A stretch of DNA of 36,431 bases from NCBI GenBank assembly GCA_028284155.1, contig JANQSF010000038.1:1-36431 (forward strand). Direction: 5' to 3'. Shown piece by piece: positions 1 through 8,529 of this stretch (the stretch's first letter is position 1; every line of letters starts with the position of its first letter). The notes under the pieces were generated by a model, which saw only the letters and a program-made list of their open reading frames with translations, had not been told where the DNA came from and made no database searches. The stretch is from Phycisphaeraceae bacterium. Its GTDB lineage: Bacteria; Planctomycetota; Phycisphaerae; Phycisphaerales; Phycisphaeraceae. The translations under genes were made by a program, and so were the position numbers.

Positions 1-1
1 A

Positions 2-91
2 TCAAACTACCTGGGATCGATCATGCTCGCCTGCGCCCTGCTGTGGTACCGAAGACTCAGGCGTCAGGGGAAAGTGCCTGATTTGAGATAG
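2..91 (+). CDS. C-terminal tail of a membrane protein (5' end outside window)
   Basis: The frame is open from the first bases of the window to a TAG at 89-91 and encodes 29 residues. They consist of a short hydrophobic stretch (LGSIMLACALLWY) followed by a basic tail (RRLRRQGK). This is the usual form of a final transmembrane helix with a positively charged cytoplasmic end, and it resembles the C-terminal anchor of sorted surface proteins. It converges on the next gene with a 21-nt gap. The family cannot be told from so little sequence, and a chance open frame of this length cannot be excluded. Confidence 0.35.
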   Translation, partial: SNYLGSIMLACALLWYRRLRRQGKVPDLR

Positions 92-112
92 TTTCTTAGC
101 GTTTTTCATGCG

Positions 113-1312
113 TCACATAACGGCGTCTTCATCCGGCAGCGGCTCGGCAACGCGTAGGCCAACGCGGTCCATCAGCACGATGATCACGTTCAATACGACC
201 CAGCACTCAACGGCGAACGGGAGGAAGCCCAGAAAGCCGAGCAGCGGCATCTCAAAGTAACGCACGTCTTCCAGCGCCCCGAGAAACGGCAGGCGGTACG
301 TCCACTTCGACAGCGCCCAGTAATTCCAGAACTCCCACAGCAGGCCGCACAGCGCGCCGCCCGCGAACAAGGCGAGCATGCGTCCCCATCGGCCGGCCTG
401 CCAGTCTCGCAAAATCGATGGGCCTTTTAACGCGTACACGATCGGGTCGAGCAGGAAGATCAGGCCGACCCACAACGCCATGTTGCCCAACGGGTCGCGG
501 GCCAACACAGCCCACGCGGTGAAACCTAGGCCGAACCCCAACGATGCCCAACTCAGACGGCGGGTGAAGACGGTCAACGTCAGCCCGGGGCCGAGCAGCA
601 TCGCCGCCGTCATGGTGAGGCCGACCTGTTCTGCGGTCCCGTGCGTCGCGTAGCGCATGAGCAGCAGCGTCGCAACGGTGAGCGTGACGTTGACGCCGAT
701 CAAGACAGCCCAGGGCAACACCTGTTGCCAGACGCCGCCCCCGACACGGAGCTTGCGGAAGCCGAGCCGTTGGAACCACGCCGCGGCCAGGAACATGCCC
801 GGCGAGATCGCCGCGAACGCGACGAAGTATCCGACGTGACGCGACCACGTTTCCAGCGGCAGGCCGTGATATCGCCACGCATCGAGGTATTTGAAGTTGA
901 CGTAATCAAAGAAGCACCAGACGGGGATACTCGTCAGCCAGGCGACGACGAACCGGTTGGGTCGATGTCGGATCGGCGATAGGGTCGCGTCGCGACGCCG
1001 ACGCGCCAGCGTGGTGAGCAGACCGTCGAAGAAGAGCAAGTAGCCGACCCAGCAGATGGGCGTGACGTTGAACGATGCCCAGCGTGCCGACTCGCCCAGT
1101 CGATCCGTCGGCGCGGGAAGGTCGGACAAGACCGTATTGGGAATGACCAATCCGTCTCGCCGCACGACGTCAACAAACAGCAACGACTCGATCACCACGA
1201 TCAACGTGATGCCGATCCAGAGTGTGCGTGGTAACAAGGGTTTGTCGCGTCGTGCGGCGAGGGCCAAGGTCGTGACCTCGTCATCGGTGCGCGGCGCAGG
1301 CCGGGTTGTCAA
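113..1312 (-). CDS. Polytopic membrane protein of unknown function
   Basis: This 399-residue protein is dominated by hydrophobic helices. I count roughly eight to ten, at about residues 30-50, 85-102, 120-140, 158-178, 195-218, 230-250, 260-295, 310-332 and 355-385, joined by short Arg/Trp-rich loops such as LARRRRD. No catalytic motif or known family was recognised. The only upstream start is a TTG at 1310-1312 without a Shine-Dalgarno sequence. It abuts a 74-nt inverted-repeat element, and an in-frame TGA lies inside that element. No Met occurs for the next ~165 residues, so the start is uncertain, and the original start may have been lost or displaced by the repeat. The gene lies downstream of scpA on the same strand, but the hairpin between them argues against simple read-through. 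Confidence 0.7.
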   Translation of the reverse strand: MTTRPAPRTDDEVTTLALAARRDKPLLPRTLWIGITLIVVIESLLFVDVVRRDGLVIPNTVLSDLPAPTDRLGESARWASFNVTPICWVGYLLFFDGLLTTLARRRRDATLSPIRHRPNRFVVAWLTSIPVWCFFDYVNFKYLDAWRYHGLPLETWSRHVGYFVAFAAISPGMFLAAAWFQRLGFRKLRVGGGVWQQVLPWAVLIGVNVTLTVATLLLMRYATHGTAEQVGLTMTAAMLLGPGLTLTVFTRRLSWASLGFGLGFTAWAVLARDPLGNMALWVGLIFLLDPIVYALKGPSILRDWQAGRWGRMLALFAGGALCGLLWEFWNYWALSKWTYRLPFLGALEDVRYFEMPLLGFLGFLPFAVECWVVLNVIIVLMDRVGLRVAEPLPDEDAVM

Positions 1313-1385
1313 CGTAGGTCAGGTCATCGACCTGATACGGTTGCGCGAAGGTGCGCCGGTGTCAGGTCGATGACCTGACCTACGT
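1312..1385. repeat. REP/BIME-like inverted pair with GTAG feet (24-26-24)
   Basis: Positions 1312-1335 and 1362-1385 are perfect 24-nt reverse complements separated by 26 nt. Each arm carries GTAG (CTAC on the other side) followed by its own small hairpin, TCAGGTC-ATC-GACCTGA. A GTAG foot plus a short palindrome, arranged as an inverted pair, is the defining layout of REP sequences and BIMEs. The element lies between scpA and the downstream membrane protein, both on the minus strand. It could end or stabilise the scpA transcript. Confidence 0.75.
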
Positions 1386-1391
1386 CGGCCA

Positions 1392-2501
1392 TCAGGCCGT
1401 GCCATCGTCGTCAGTGTCGTCACCGTGCTCTCCGGCGACGGTCTCGTCGCCGAAGTCGATGATGTCGTCTTCGTCTTCATCCTCGACGGCCTCGCCGGCG
1501 CGGCGTTTCTTGAAGTTTTCGAGTTTGCGCTTGGCGCGTCGTTCCGCCCGTTGCTTCGCCTCTTCGCTCGGCCAGTCGTACTGCATCTCGCCTGTTTCGG
1601 GGTCGCGCCAGTCGGCCGCGGGCTCGTCGGCTAACTCGTTGTCGCCGTCGGCTCGCAGCTTGAGTTGGATCTCGCCGGCCACACGGTCCTGAACGACGCG
1701 GATGCGCTTGAGCTTGACCAGTTCAAGCGTCGCGAGGAACAGGCCGATCAATTGCGTCCGCGTCGTTCGGCCGACGAAAAGCTGTTGCAAGCTCATCGCG
1801 CCGTCACGCTGTAAGCGGTCGACGATGTCCTCGGCGTGCAGTTCGATCGGCGTGTCGTCGTAAACGACCTCGTGCCGGGCTGGGCCTTGGCCGACGGAGG
1901 CCATGATGCGCGCGAACGCATCGGTCAGGTCATTGATGTTGACGTCTTCGAGGTCGAGTTCGAGCACTTCGGCTTCCGCGGAAGTGTCGAAGTCTTCGTC
2001 GGGGTCATCGACATTGTCTGAACAATCCGAGTCGCGCGCTTCTTTTGGCAGCTTGGTTGGCGTGTGTGCCCAGCGTCGTTCCCAGTCGTGTCGTCGGTCG
2101 TCCAGTTCGAGCGCGGCGTCTTTATATCGCTTGTAGGCGAGCAGTTGCTGGACCAGTTCGAGCCGGGGGTCGAGGCCTTCCAATCCGTCGGTGGCGTCCT
2201 CAGCCGCATCCGCTTCTTCGTCGTCGCTTTCGACGGGCGGGGCGATCATGCGGCTCTTGATTTCCAGCAAGGTCGCGGCCATGACGAGGAAGTCGCCGGC
2301 CAGGTCGATGTCGATCCGCTTGATCTGCTCGAGGTGTTCGAGGTACTGGTCGGTCAGCTCGGCGATTGGGATGTCGTGCAGGTCGATCTCGTGCCGCTTG
2401 ACGAGGTAGAGCAGCAACTCCAGCGGGCCGGAGTAGTAGTCGAGTTCGACGCGGTAATCGTCGAGTGAGACGGGGTCGGTCGGCATCGTGGTCGCGTCCA
2501 T
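1392..2501 (-). CDS. scpA: Segregation and condensation protein A (ScpA, kleisin)
   Basis: ScpA bridges the two heads of the SMC dimer in the bacterial condensin that compacts and segregates the chromosome. The N-terminal kleisin signature is clear: YSGPLELLLYLVKR at about residue 23, then DLHDIPIAELTDQYLEHL, which forms the helix that contacts the SMC neck. A winged-helix segment follows at about residues 215-290 and contacts the second head. At 369 residues the protein is longer than the usual ~250, owing to an acidic linker (about residues 90-190) and an acidic tail (DEDEDDIIDFGDE). AGGG lies 7 nt before the ATG at 2501, which supports this start. No scpB follows, although scpA and scpB are often adjacent. 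The cognate smc gene is about 13 kb away in this window. Confidence 0.93.
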   Translation of the reverse strand: MDATTMPTDPVSLDDYRVELDYYSGPLELLLYLVKRHEIDLHDIPIAELTDQYLEHLEQIKRIDIDLAGDFLVMAATLLEIKSRMIAPPVESDDEEADAAEDATDGLEGLDPRLELVQQLLAYKRYKDAALELDDRRHDWERRWAHTPTKLPKEARDSDCSDNVDDPDEDFDTSAEAEVLELDLEDVNINDLTDAFARIMASVGQGPARHEVVYDDTPIELHAEDIVDRLQRDGAMSLQQLFVGRTTRTQLIGLFLATLELVKLKRIRVVQDRVAGEIQLKLRADGDNELADEPAADWRDPETGEMQYDWPSEEAKQRAERRAKRKLENFKKRRAGEAVEDEDEDDIIDFGDETVAGEHGDDTDDDGTA

Positions 2502-2651
2502 GCGTGTGCCCTGGGTGGCGGGGCGGGTCGGCGTCGGTCCAGATGGATCGACCGACCGGCCGATGAGTCAATAGTGTAGCGTTCGGGTCGTTGTTGGCCT
2601 ATGGCTACGATGTTGGTGGCCTGTTGCCCCGGTTTGTCGAGCGCACGTCCC

Positions 2652-3710
2652 ATGCTTGAACGCCAGTCACCCACGACGCCGACACCGGTTGACCGTCCCG
2701 ACGACGAGGCGGGCTTCGCCCGTCGGGTCTTGTCAGCCGAGGCCGACGCGGTGTCGCGCATCGAGATCGGGCCGACGTTTCACGAGGCGGTCGATCTCGT
2801 CCTGCGCATGACGGACACAGCCGACGTCGGCGGCGGCGCGCTGGTCGTCACAGGTTTGGGCAAGAGCGGGCTGATCGCGCAGAAGTTGTCAGCCACATTC
2901 GTGTCGACCGGCACACACAGCCATTACCTGCACCCAACCGAAGCGATGCACGGCGATCTGGGGCGCATCCGCAGCGGCGACGTCGTGCTCGCCCTGTCGC
3001 GCAGCGGGCGGACGGAAGAAGTCGTGGCGCTGGCGTCGATCTTGCGACAAGACAAGGTGCCGGTGATCTCGATCACGGGCGACGACGGCGGCGACCTGGC
3101 GCGGCTGGCGACGATCAGTCTGTCGATCGGCAACGTCACCGAGGCGTGCCCGATGAACCTGGCGCCCACAGCCAGCACGACGGCGATGCTCGCGCTGGGC
3201 GACGCGCTGGCGCTGACGGTGAGTCGGCGGCGGAACTTCGGTGTCGATGATTTTCAAAAGGTGCACCCGGGCGGGTCGCTCGGAAGGCAGCTCATGCCCG
3301 TCGTGCAGGCGATGCGTTTTCGGGTTGGTGACAACCTGCCGCTGGTTCGCCTCGGGCAGACGTTGGCCGACGCGTACGAAGTGTCCGACGCCGTTGCCGC
3401 GGCGAGCGGGCCGCGCCGCGCGGGCGCGCTGCTGGTCGTCGATGAAGACGGTCAGTTGGCGGGCATCTTCACCGACGGCGACTTGCGCCGCCTGGTCGTG
3501 CGCGACGGCTCGGCCGTGATGTCCCGTTCGATCGACGAGGTCATGAGCGCCAACCCGCGGCGACTGACCGACGACGCATTGGTGCGCGACGCCGTGCAGG
3601 TCGTGTTGGAACACCGGATCGACGAGGTGCCGATCGTCGACGCCGAGGGCAAACCGCTGGGTCTCATCGACGTGCAGGACCTGATGGCGTTGAAGGTGAT
3701 CGAGGGGTGA
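2652..3710 (+). CDS. kdsD: Arabinose-5-phosphate isomerase (KdsD/GutQ family)
   Basis: This enzyme interconverts D-ribulose 5-phosphate and D-arabinose 5-phosphate, the first step toward Kdo for lipopolysaccharide. An N-terminal SIS domain (about residues 20-200) carries GLGKSGLIAQK, the family signature HPTEAMHGDLG and the phosphosugar-binding SRSGRTEE. Two CBS domains follow (about 225-285 and 290-350), ending LIDVQDLMALK. From the ATG at 2652 it is 352 residues, close to the ~330 of the E. coli enzymes. ATG codons at 2601 and 2610 are in frame but would add an unconserved, cysteine-containing leader. No start has a good Shine-Dalgarno sequence. The gene is divergent from scpA. Its presence implies a lipopolysaccharide outer membrane. 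Confidence 0.9.
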   Translation: MLERQSPTTPTPVDRPDDEAGFARRVLSAEADAVSRIEIGPTFHEAVDLVLRMTDTADVGGGALVVTGLGKSGLIAQKLSATFVSTGTHSHYLHPTEAMHGDLGRIRSGDVVLALSRSGRTEEVVALASILRQDKVPVISITGDDGGDLARLATISLSIGNVTEACPMNLAPTASTTAMLALGDALALTVSRRRNFGVDDFQKVHPGGSLGRQLMPVVQAMRFRVGDNLPLVRLGQTLADAYEVSDAVAAASGPRRAGALLVVDEDGQLAGIFTDGDLRRLVVRDGSAVMSRSIDEVMSANPRRLTDDALVRDAVQVVLEHRIDEVPIVDAEGKPLGLIDVQDLMALKVIEG

Positions 3711-3964
3711 GGACGGGAGACTGGGGACGGGGGACAGGAGGCAGGGGACGGCGGACAGGAGACAGTAATAGGAGTTGAGGAAGCCGGGGCGTTCCGAAGG
3801 CCCGGATCGACTCTGTGCTATTGCCACTCAATGATCAACCGATCCGGGTCTTCGGAAAGACCCGGCTTCATGTCCCCTGTGGTCTGTCCCTTGTTTCCGG
3901 TCTCCTGTCCCCTGTCCCCTGTCCCCTGTCTCTCCCTTGTTTCCTGTCCCCTGACTCCTGACTC
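3711..3964. repeat. Composite inverted element: heptad repeats flanking a REP-like pair
   Basis: This spacer between convergent kdsD and the ATPase gene is almost wholly inverted-repetitive. The left side holds GGGACAGG-like units of about 7 nt, and the right side (about 3880-3962) holds the complementary CTGTCCC units in tandem. In the middle, 3780-3809 and 3840-3869 are 30-nt reverse complements with three mismatches, separated by 30 nt. The right arm is itself a hairpin with stems CCGGGTCTT and AAGACCCGG around a 4-nt loop. Heptanucleotide repeats of this kind resemble the STRR sequences of cyanobacteria. It probably acts as a bidirectional transcript end, which is inferred. Confidence 0.75.
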
Positions 3965-5290
3965 CTACTTCCCGATCCGTTCGACCAGTTCGGTCAGGTG
4001 TCGTGCCGACGCCGACTCGCGTGGTGGGACGAAGTAGCTGCCGAGGATGCGCAGCTCGTCGAGCGTGGTTTGGCCGTTCGCGACCATGGTCAGGCCGTCG
4101 TCGATCAGCGGGCGGTGGCCGCGTTGCGACAGGGCCTCGCGGATGGACCGTTCGTCGGCGTGGGTCAGGATCAGGTCGTGGTCCTGTTGATCCAGACGCC
4201 AGACCTCGAACACGCCGGATCGTCCGTGGAAGCCGACGTCGTGGCATTGGTCGCAGCCGACGGCGTGCCAGGTTTTTTCGGGCGTCGGCAGGCCGAGCGA
4301 GGCGAGCCACATCGATTCGGTTTCCGTCGGGGCGTCGGTGCGTCGGCAGTGGGGGCAGAGCGTTCTAATCAAACGTTGGGCGACGACCATTTCCAGCGAC
4401 GTGGCGATCTCGTGGTCTTCGACCTGCCAGTTGCGCAGGCTGGTCACCGTGCCGACGGCGTCGCGGGCGTGCAGTGTGCTGAGCACAGCCCGCCCGGTGC
4501 TGCTGGCGCCGATGGCCGCGTCGGCCGACATCGGGCTGCGCACCTCGCCGATCAGGACGTAGTCCGGGTCCTGCCGGAGGATCGCTTTGACTCCCTCGGC
4601 GTACGTCAAACCGTGCCGCTCATCGACGGCGATCTGCGCGACGCCGTCGACCTGATACTCGACGGGGTTCTCGATCGTGACGACCTTGCGGTCGGAGCCG
4701 CGCAGCTCGTTGAGCAGTGCGTAGAGCGTCGTCGTCTTGCCGCTGCCGGTCGGGCCGGTGACCAGGAACATGCCCGTGACCGAGCCGAGCCAGGTGATGA
4801 CCTGCTTGAGGTCTTCGTCGCTGAAGCCGAGCTGCGTGATGCGCTGGTCGAGGCGTTTGGGGTCGAACACGCGGATCGTCAGTTGCTCGCCGCAGGCGGT
4901 GGGCACGGTGGCCAAGCGCAGGTCGACTTCGACGCCGCCGATGTCGTGCGTGCAGCGCGCGTCGTGCGCGACGAACGTCTTGACCGGGTCGAGGTCGGCC
5001 AGCGTCTTGAGGTAGCGCAGCAGGCGCAAGCCCCAGGCGGGCGACGACTCGAGCACGTCGAACAGCACGCCGTCGATGCGCAGCGAGACGCGCATGAGGT
5101 TGCTGTGCGGGATCATGTGGATGTCGGACGTGCCGGCCGCGAGTGCGTCGGCCAGCAGAGCGTTGGCCCACTGCGCGACGTCGTATTTCTTCGGCTTGCG
5201 GCGGGGCGAATCGGGCGCCAGGGCGTCGAGGTTGGGCGTGATCGCCCGGCGGTGAAGGCTCGGCAGTTCCTGATCGACGTGCGAGGCCAT
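3965..5290 (-). CDS. GspE/PilB-type secretion ATPase, short form
   Basis: This is a hexameric ATPase of the type II secretion / type IV pilus assembly class, acting on the cytoplasmic side of the inner membrane. Walker A is GPTGSGKTTT (179-188), the Asp box TIENPVEYQ follows at about 205, Walker B is ILRQDPDYVLIGEVR (237-251), and the His box is STLHARDAVGT (271-281). A zinc-binding tetracysteine is present (C312, C315, C346, C349), as in GspE/PilB and unlike PilT. At 441 residues it lacks the ~120-residue N-terminal GspE_N/MshEN domain of full-length proteins. GGAG lies 6 nt before the ATG at 5290. No pilin, GspF or secretin gene is next to it, so its partner machine is not visible here. Confidence 0.88.
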   Translation of the reverse strand: MASHVDQELPSLHRRAITPNLDALAPDSPRRKPKKYDVAQWANALLADALAAGTSDIHMIPHSNLMRVSLRIDGVLFDVLESSPAWGLRLLRYLKTLADLDPVKTFVAHDARCTHDIGGVEVDLRLATVPTACGEQLTIRVFDPKRLDQRITQLGFSDEDLKQVITWLGSVTGMFLVTGPTGSGKTTTLYALLNELRGSDRKVVTIENPVEYQVDGVAQIAVDERHGLTYAEGVKAILRQDPDYVLIGEVRSPMSADAAIGASSTGRAVLSTLHARDAVGTVTSLRNWQVEDHEIATSLEMVVAQRLIRTLCPHCRRTDAPTETESMWLASLGLPTPEKTWHAVGCDQCHDVGFHGRSGVFEVWRLDQQDHDLILTHADERSIREALSQRGHRPLIDDGLTMVANGQTTLDELRILGSYFVPPRESASARHLTELVERIGK

Positions 5291-5423
5291 GCGGGGCTCC
5301 GTCGCGCGGCATGGAAGGGAAGGACGTGAAGCCGCGTTTGAGTGGGCGTGACCGTAACGGGTTGAAGGGGGCGTCGCAAGTGAGAAGGGGGGCGAGCGGA
5401 GAGTGAATGGGTGTGATACGGGG

Positions 5424-5451
5424 AATCCGCGTCTTCGGAAAGACGCGGCTT
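5424..5451. repeat. Single REP-like hairpin, relative of the 3840-3869 arm
   Basis: The stems CCGCGTCTT and AAGACGCGG enclose a 4-nt loop, flanked by AT on one side and CTT on the other. It matches the hairpin at 3840-3869 except for one G-to-C change in the left stem and the matching C-to-G change in the right stem, so pairing is preserved. It lies in the divergent spacer between the ATPase gene (start 5290) and the hydrolase gene (start 5510). The rest of that spacer shows nothing else I can name. Confidence 0.7.
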
Positions 5452-5509
5452 GGGGGATTGTGATGATGTAGGATTTGTCATTGCTTTGTTGGTGCAGGAC
5501 AATGGCGTG

Positions 5510-6379
5510 ATGCGATTGACGTTGGTTCTATTGATGGTGTGCTGCACGGTGACGTCAGTCGGCGCGGCTAACGCCCTGGTCGTGCCGGAGATGGTCGATG
5601 CGCAGCCGGCAGCGGGCCGGCGTGTCAAGCATCAGCTCGACACGTACCGCGACTCGAAGGTCTACCACGCCCTGTACCTGCCCACGGATTGGCGGGCGCC
5701 TTCGAAAGAGAACGAGGCGCGGTATCCCGTCATCGTCGAGTACGCGGGCAACCGGTACGGTCCGGACCGCAACGGCGACATCTGCACGGGCACGCCCGAA
5801 GGTTGCAAACTCGGGTACGGCGTCAGTGGAGAGCGCGGTATCATTTGGATTTGTTTGCCTTATGTCAACGCGAAAGAGCGACGCAACCAGTTGACGTGGT
5901 GGGGCGATGTCGGGGCGACGGTCGATTACTGCAAGCGCGCCGTGCGCATGGTGTGCGACGAGTTCGGCGGCGACCCGAAGCGCGTTGTACTGACGGGCTT
6001 CTCACGCGGCGCGATTGCGTGCGGCTATATCGGTCTGCACGACAGAGAGATCGCGAAACTGTGGTGTGCGTTCATACCGCACAGCCACTTCGACGGCGTG
6101 CGCAACTGGGGTTACGCCGGCGCGGTGGGTGAGCCGGCACGTAAGCGGCTGCTGCGCGGGGCGGATCGGCCGTGGTTTGTGACGCACGAACGAAGTGTCG
6201 ACGCAACGCGCAAGTACGTGACCAAGTCGTTGTCAGCCGAGCAGCTAGCCCATTTCACGTTTACGGCATTGCCCTCGCCGCGACACACCGATACGTGGGT
6301 GTTGAGCGAGAATCCGCAGCGGAAGGCCCTCAGAACGTGGTTGACCGGGGTGTTACGTGACGCGGTTGGGCGACAATAA
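5510..6379 (+). CDS. Secreted alpha/beta-hydrolase-fold protein
   Basis: The ATG at 5510 gives 289 residues beginning with a signal peptide (MRLTLVLLMVCCTVTSVGAA). The in-frame ATG at 5450 would bury this signal, so it was not used. The nucleophile elbow is GFSRG, with Ser165 as candidate nucleophile, preceded by the strand RVVLTG. His259 in PRHTDTW is placed like the catalytic His near the C-terminus. The fold resembles esterases and acyl hydrolases of the extracellular planctomycete repertoire, but the substrate cannot be inferred. Two adjacent cysteines in the signal region are not followed by a convincing lipobox. The gene stands alone between the ATPase gene and the LRR gene, on the same strand as the latter, which starts 95 nt downstream. 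Confidence 0.7.
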   Translation: MRLTLVLLMVCCTVTSVGAANALVVPEMVDAQPAAGRRVKHQLDTYRDSKVYHALYLPTDWRAPSKENEARYPVIVEYAGNRYGPDRNGDICTGTPEGCKLGYGVSGERGIIWICLPYVNAKERRNQLTWWGDVGATVDYCKRAVRMVCDEFGGDPKRVVLTGFSRGAIACGYIGLHDREIAKLWCAFIPHSHFDGVRNWGYAGAVGEPARKRLLRGADRPWFVTHERSVDATRKYVTKSLSAEQLAHFTFTALPSPRHTDTWVLSENPQRKALRTWLTGVLRDAVGRQ

Positions 6380-6474
6380 GAGGTTGGAACACGCTTCCGA
6401 CCCCGGCCTCGTATACTGGCGTTCAGTGGCCGGAGGAGAGCCAATCCGGAGCAAGCCCCATGGAAGGGCATTCC

Positions 6475-8517
6475 ATGCTGACTACTCAAACCATCTTCAA
6501 TACGGCGCTCGTCGTCGTGTTCCTGTTGAGTTCGCTCGCGGTATCGCCACAAGCACTTGCGCAGGACGCGGCCGCGCCCAAAGACCCCGCGGCGACGGTC
6601 GACTCACTGTTCGGCCGAGACATTCAACGCGTGCAGGCGACATCGAGCCCGGCGGACAACATCGAGTTGGCCGGTGACCTATTGGCTGCGGCCAAGCAAT
6701 CGACGACGTCGCCGAGCGTGGCGGGCGTGCTCTGCCTGCGCGTGGTCGACCTGCTCAGCAAGGCGGCGGGCGGCGAAGACCTGGCCATCGAGGCGATCGA
6801 ACTCGGCTTGAAACGCGATCCGTCGTCGCGGCTTGAACTGCTCGAAATGCGCGTGCCGGCCGTGCAGCGCAAGCTGCTGGTGTCGAGTCGTGACGAACGG
6901 GAGAAGGTCGGCGAGGCGTTGGTCGAAGCGATGGTCGCGCACGCCGACGCGGTGGTGGAGTTCAACGCGACGCGCGCCGGGCCGCTCTACACGCGGGCCC
7001 TGTCGATGGCCGCCCGGCTGCGCTCCGACCGACGTGACGAGATCATTCAAAAACGCATCGCCGCACGCGACCGTGTCCAACTCGACCAGCACATCAAGAC
7101 GTTGATGGGCAAGCTCGAAGCGATGCCGACCGACGCGCAGGTCAATGCGGAATTGCTGACGATCTATCTCGAACGGCTCGACGACCCGCAACGCGCGTCG
7201 CGCTTTGTCGAGCACGGCGGCAACGACGATCAGAAACGGTTTGTGCCTTTGGCCCTCAAGGCGGTCAACGACGTGCCAACACTCGAACTGGTGCCGTTGG
7301 CCGACTACTACAAGGTGCTGGCGGCTCGGCCGAACGCCAAGCGGGAGGCGTTGCTCCATCGCTCAGCCGACTACTACGCAGCGCTGCTGAAGCGCGAAGC
7401 GGCCAGCACGCTGCTGCGCACCAAGGCCGACCTGTCGCTCAAGAAGTTGCGCGAAGAGCTTGGCCTGCCGGCCGACGGCACGGGCACGACTCACGCCGCA
7501 ACGGGCCAACCGAACACGCCGCAGATCGGCCCCGACGGGCGGAGGCAAATCCCGGAGGCGATCAAGACCTGGGCCAAGACGATCGAGGCGATGCCGGCTG
7601 AGCAGCAGGTTCAGGCCATCCTGCCCAAGCTGCGGGAGGTCAATGGCGGCCTTGAGATCGTTGTCAGCGGCAAACGAATCATCGACGGTCGGCTTGCGGA
7701 ACTCGACCTGTCGGGTAACGCGGAACTGACCAACATCGACCCACTGATCGCGTTGGACCTGACCGAGTTGAAGCTGGAAAACTGCCCCAAGCTCACCGAC
7801 CTGGCGGCACTCCGCGGCATGAAGCTCACCAAGCTCTACCTGCGAAACTGCAAGTCGTTGAAGAACCTGGACGACCTGAAAGGCATGCCGCTGGAACTAC
7901 TTTGGATGCGCGACTGCACCGGGCTGGAATGCGACCTGTCGGCGTTGAAGGACGCGAAGCTCGAAGACCTCGGTCTGACCGGCTGCTCAGGGATCACCGG
8001 CGACCTGTCGCACGTGCGTCACATGCCGATCAGGATGATCTATCTGACCGGTAGTGGCTTAACGAGCCTGGAAGGCATCGCCGACCTGAAGCAACTGTAC
8101 CTGCGTCGTGGGCTGGACCTGTCGAACTGCAAGGAACTCACAGGCGACCTGCTCGCGCTCAAGGGCATGAAGCTTCCTTCGCTGACGCTGACCAACTGTG
8201 CGAAGCTTGAAAGCCTGGATGGCGTGCAGGGCATGCCATTGACGCGGCTGGACGTGTCGGGCTGCAAGTCGCTTTCGGTTGACTTGTCGATGCTGCGCGG
8301 CGCGAAGCTGCAGACGATCAACATGACCGGGGTGAAACGCGTTGGTAATCTGGCCGTCCTGACGACGATGCCGTTGAGCTACATCTACATCACGCCGCAG
8401 CAGGAGCTGACCTCGCCGCAGCTCATGGTCTTGAGCAAAATCCGCACGTTGCGTCGTGTTTCGACGGGCAACCGCACGATCGACGCGAAGATCATCAGTC
8501 AGATCAAGCGGCGCTAA
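6475..8517 (+). CDS. Secreted leucine-rich-repeat protein
   Basis: The protein is 680 residues from the ATG at 6475, which GAAGGG precedes by 6-7 nt. The ATG at 6460 lies upstream of that Shine-Dalgarno sequence and is less likely. A signal peptide spans residues 1 to about 29 and ends SPQALAQ. Residues 30-320 are helical and TPR-like without a clear family. A Thr/Gly/Pro-rich linker follows, then about residues 390-650 hold ten or so irregular LRR units of the form LxxLxLxxCxxLxxLxxLxxMxL, with a Cys at the end of many strands as in cysteine-containing LRRs. Such domains bind proteins, so a periplasmic or surface interaction role is likely. The stop is only 12 nt from the stop of the convergent DUF1080 gene. 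Confidence 0.75.
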   Translation: MLTTQTIFNTALVVVFLLSSLAVSPQALAQDAAAPKDPAATVDSLFGRDIQRVQATSSPADNIELAGDLLAAAKQSTTSPSVAGVLCLRVVDLLSKAAGGEDLAIEAIELGLKRDPSSRLELLEMRVPAVQRKLLVSSRDEREKVGEALVEAMVAHADAVVEFNATRAGPLYTRALSMAARLRSDRRDEIIQKRIAARDRVQLDQHIKTLMGKLEAMPTDAQVNAELLTIYLERLDDPQRASRFVEHGGNDDQKRFVPLALKAVNDVPTLELVPLADYYKVLAARPNAKREALLHRSADYYAALLKREAASTLLRTKADLSLKKLREELGLPADGTGTTHAATGQPNTPQIGPDGRRQIPEAIKTWAKTIEAMPAEQQVQAILPKLREVNGGLEIVVSGKRIIDGRLAELDLSGNAELTNIDPLIALDLTELKLENCPKLTDLAALRGMKLTKLYLRNCKSLKNLDDLKGMPLELLWMRDCTGLECDLSALKDAKLEDLGLTGCSGITGDLSHVRHMPIRMIYLTGSGLTSLEGIADLKQLYLRRGLDLSNCKELTGDLLALKGMKLPSLTLTNCAKLESLDGVQGMPLTRLDVSGCKSLSVDLSMLRGAKLQTINMTGVKRVGNLAVLTTMPLSYIYITPQQELTSPQLMVLSKIRTLRRVSTGNRTIDAKIISQIKRR

Positions 8518-8529
8518 GCCGCAAGCGGC

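Noticed and set aside
3998..5329. 443-codon plus-strand frame opposite the ATPase gene
   Set aside because: The opposite strand carries all the secretion-ATPase motifs. The plus frame is repetitive in Val, Asp, Gly and Arg and has no signal or domain.
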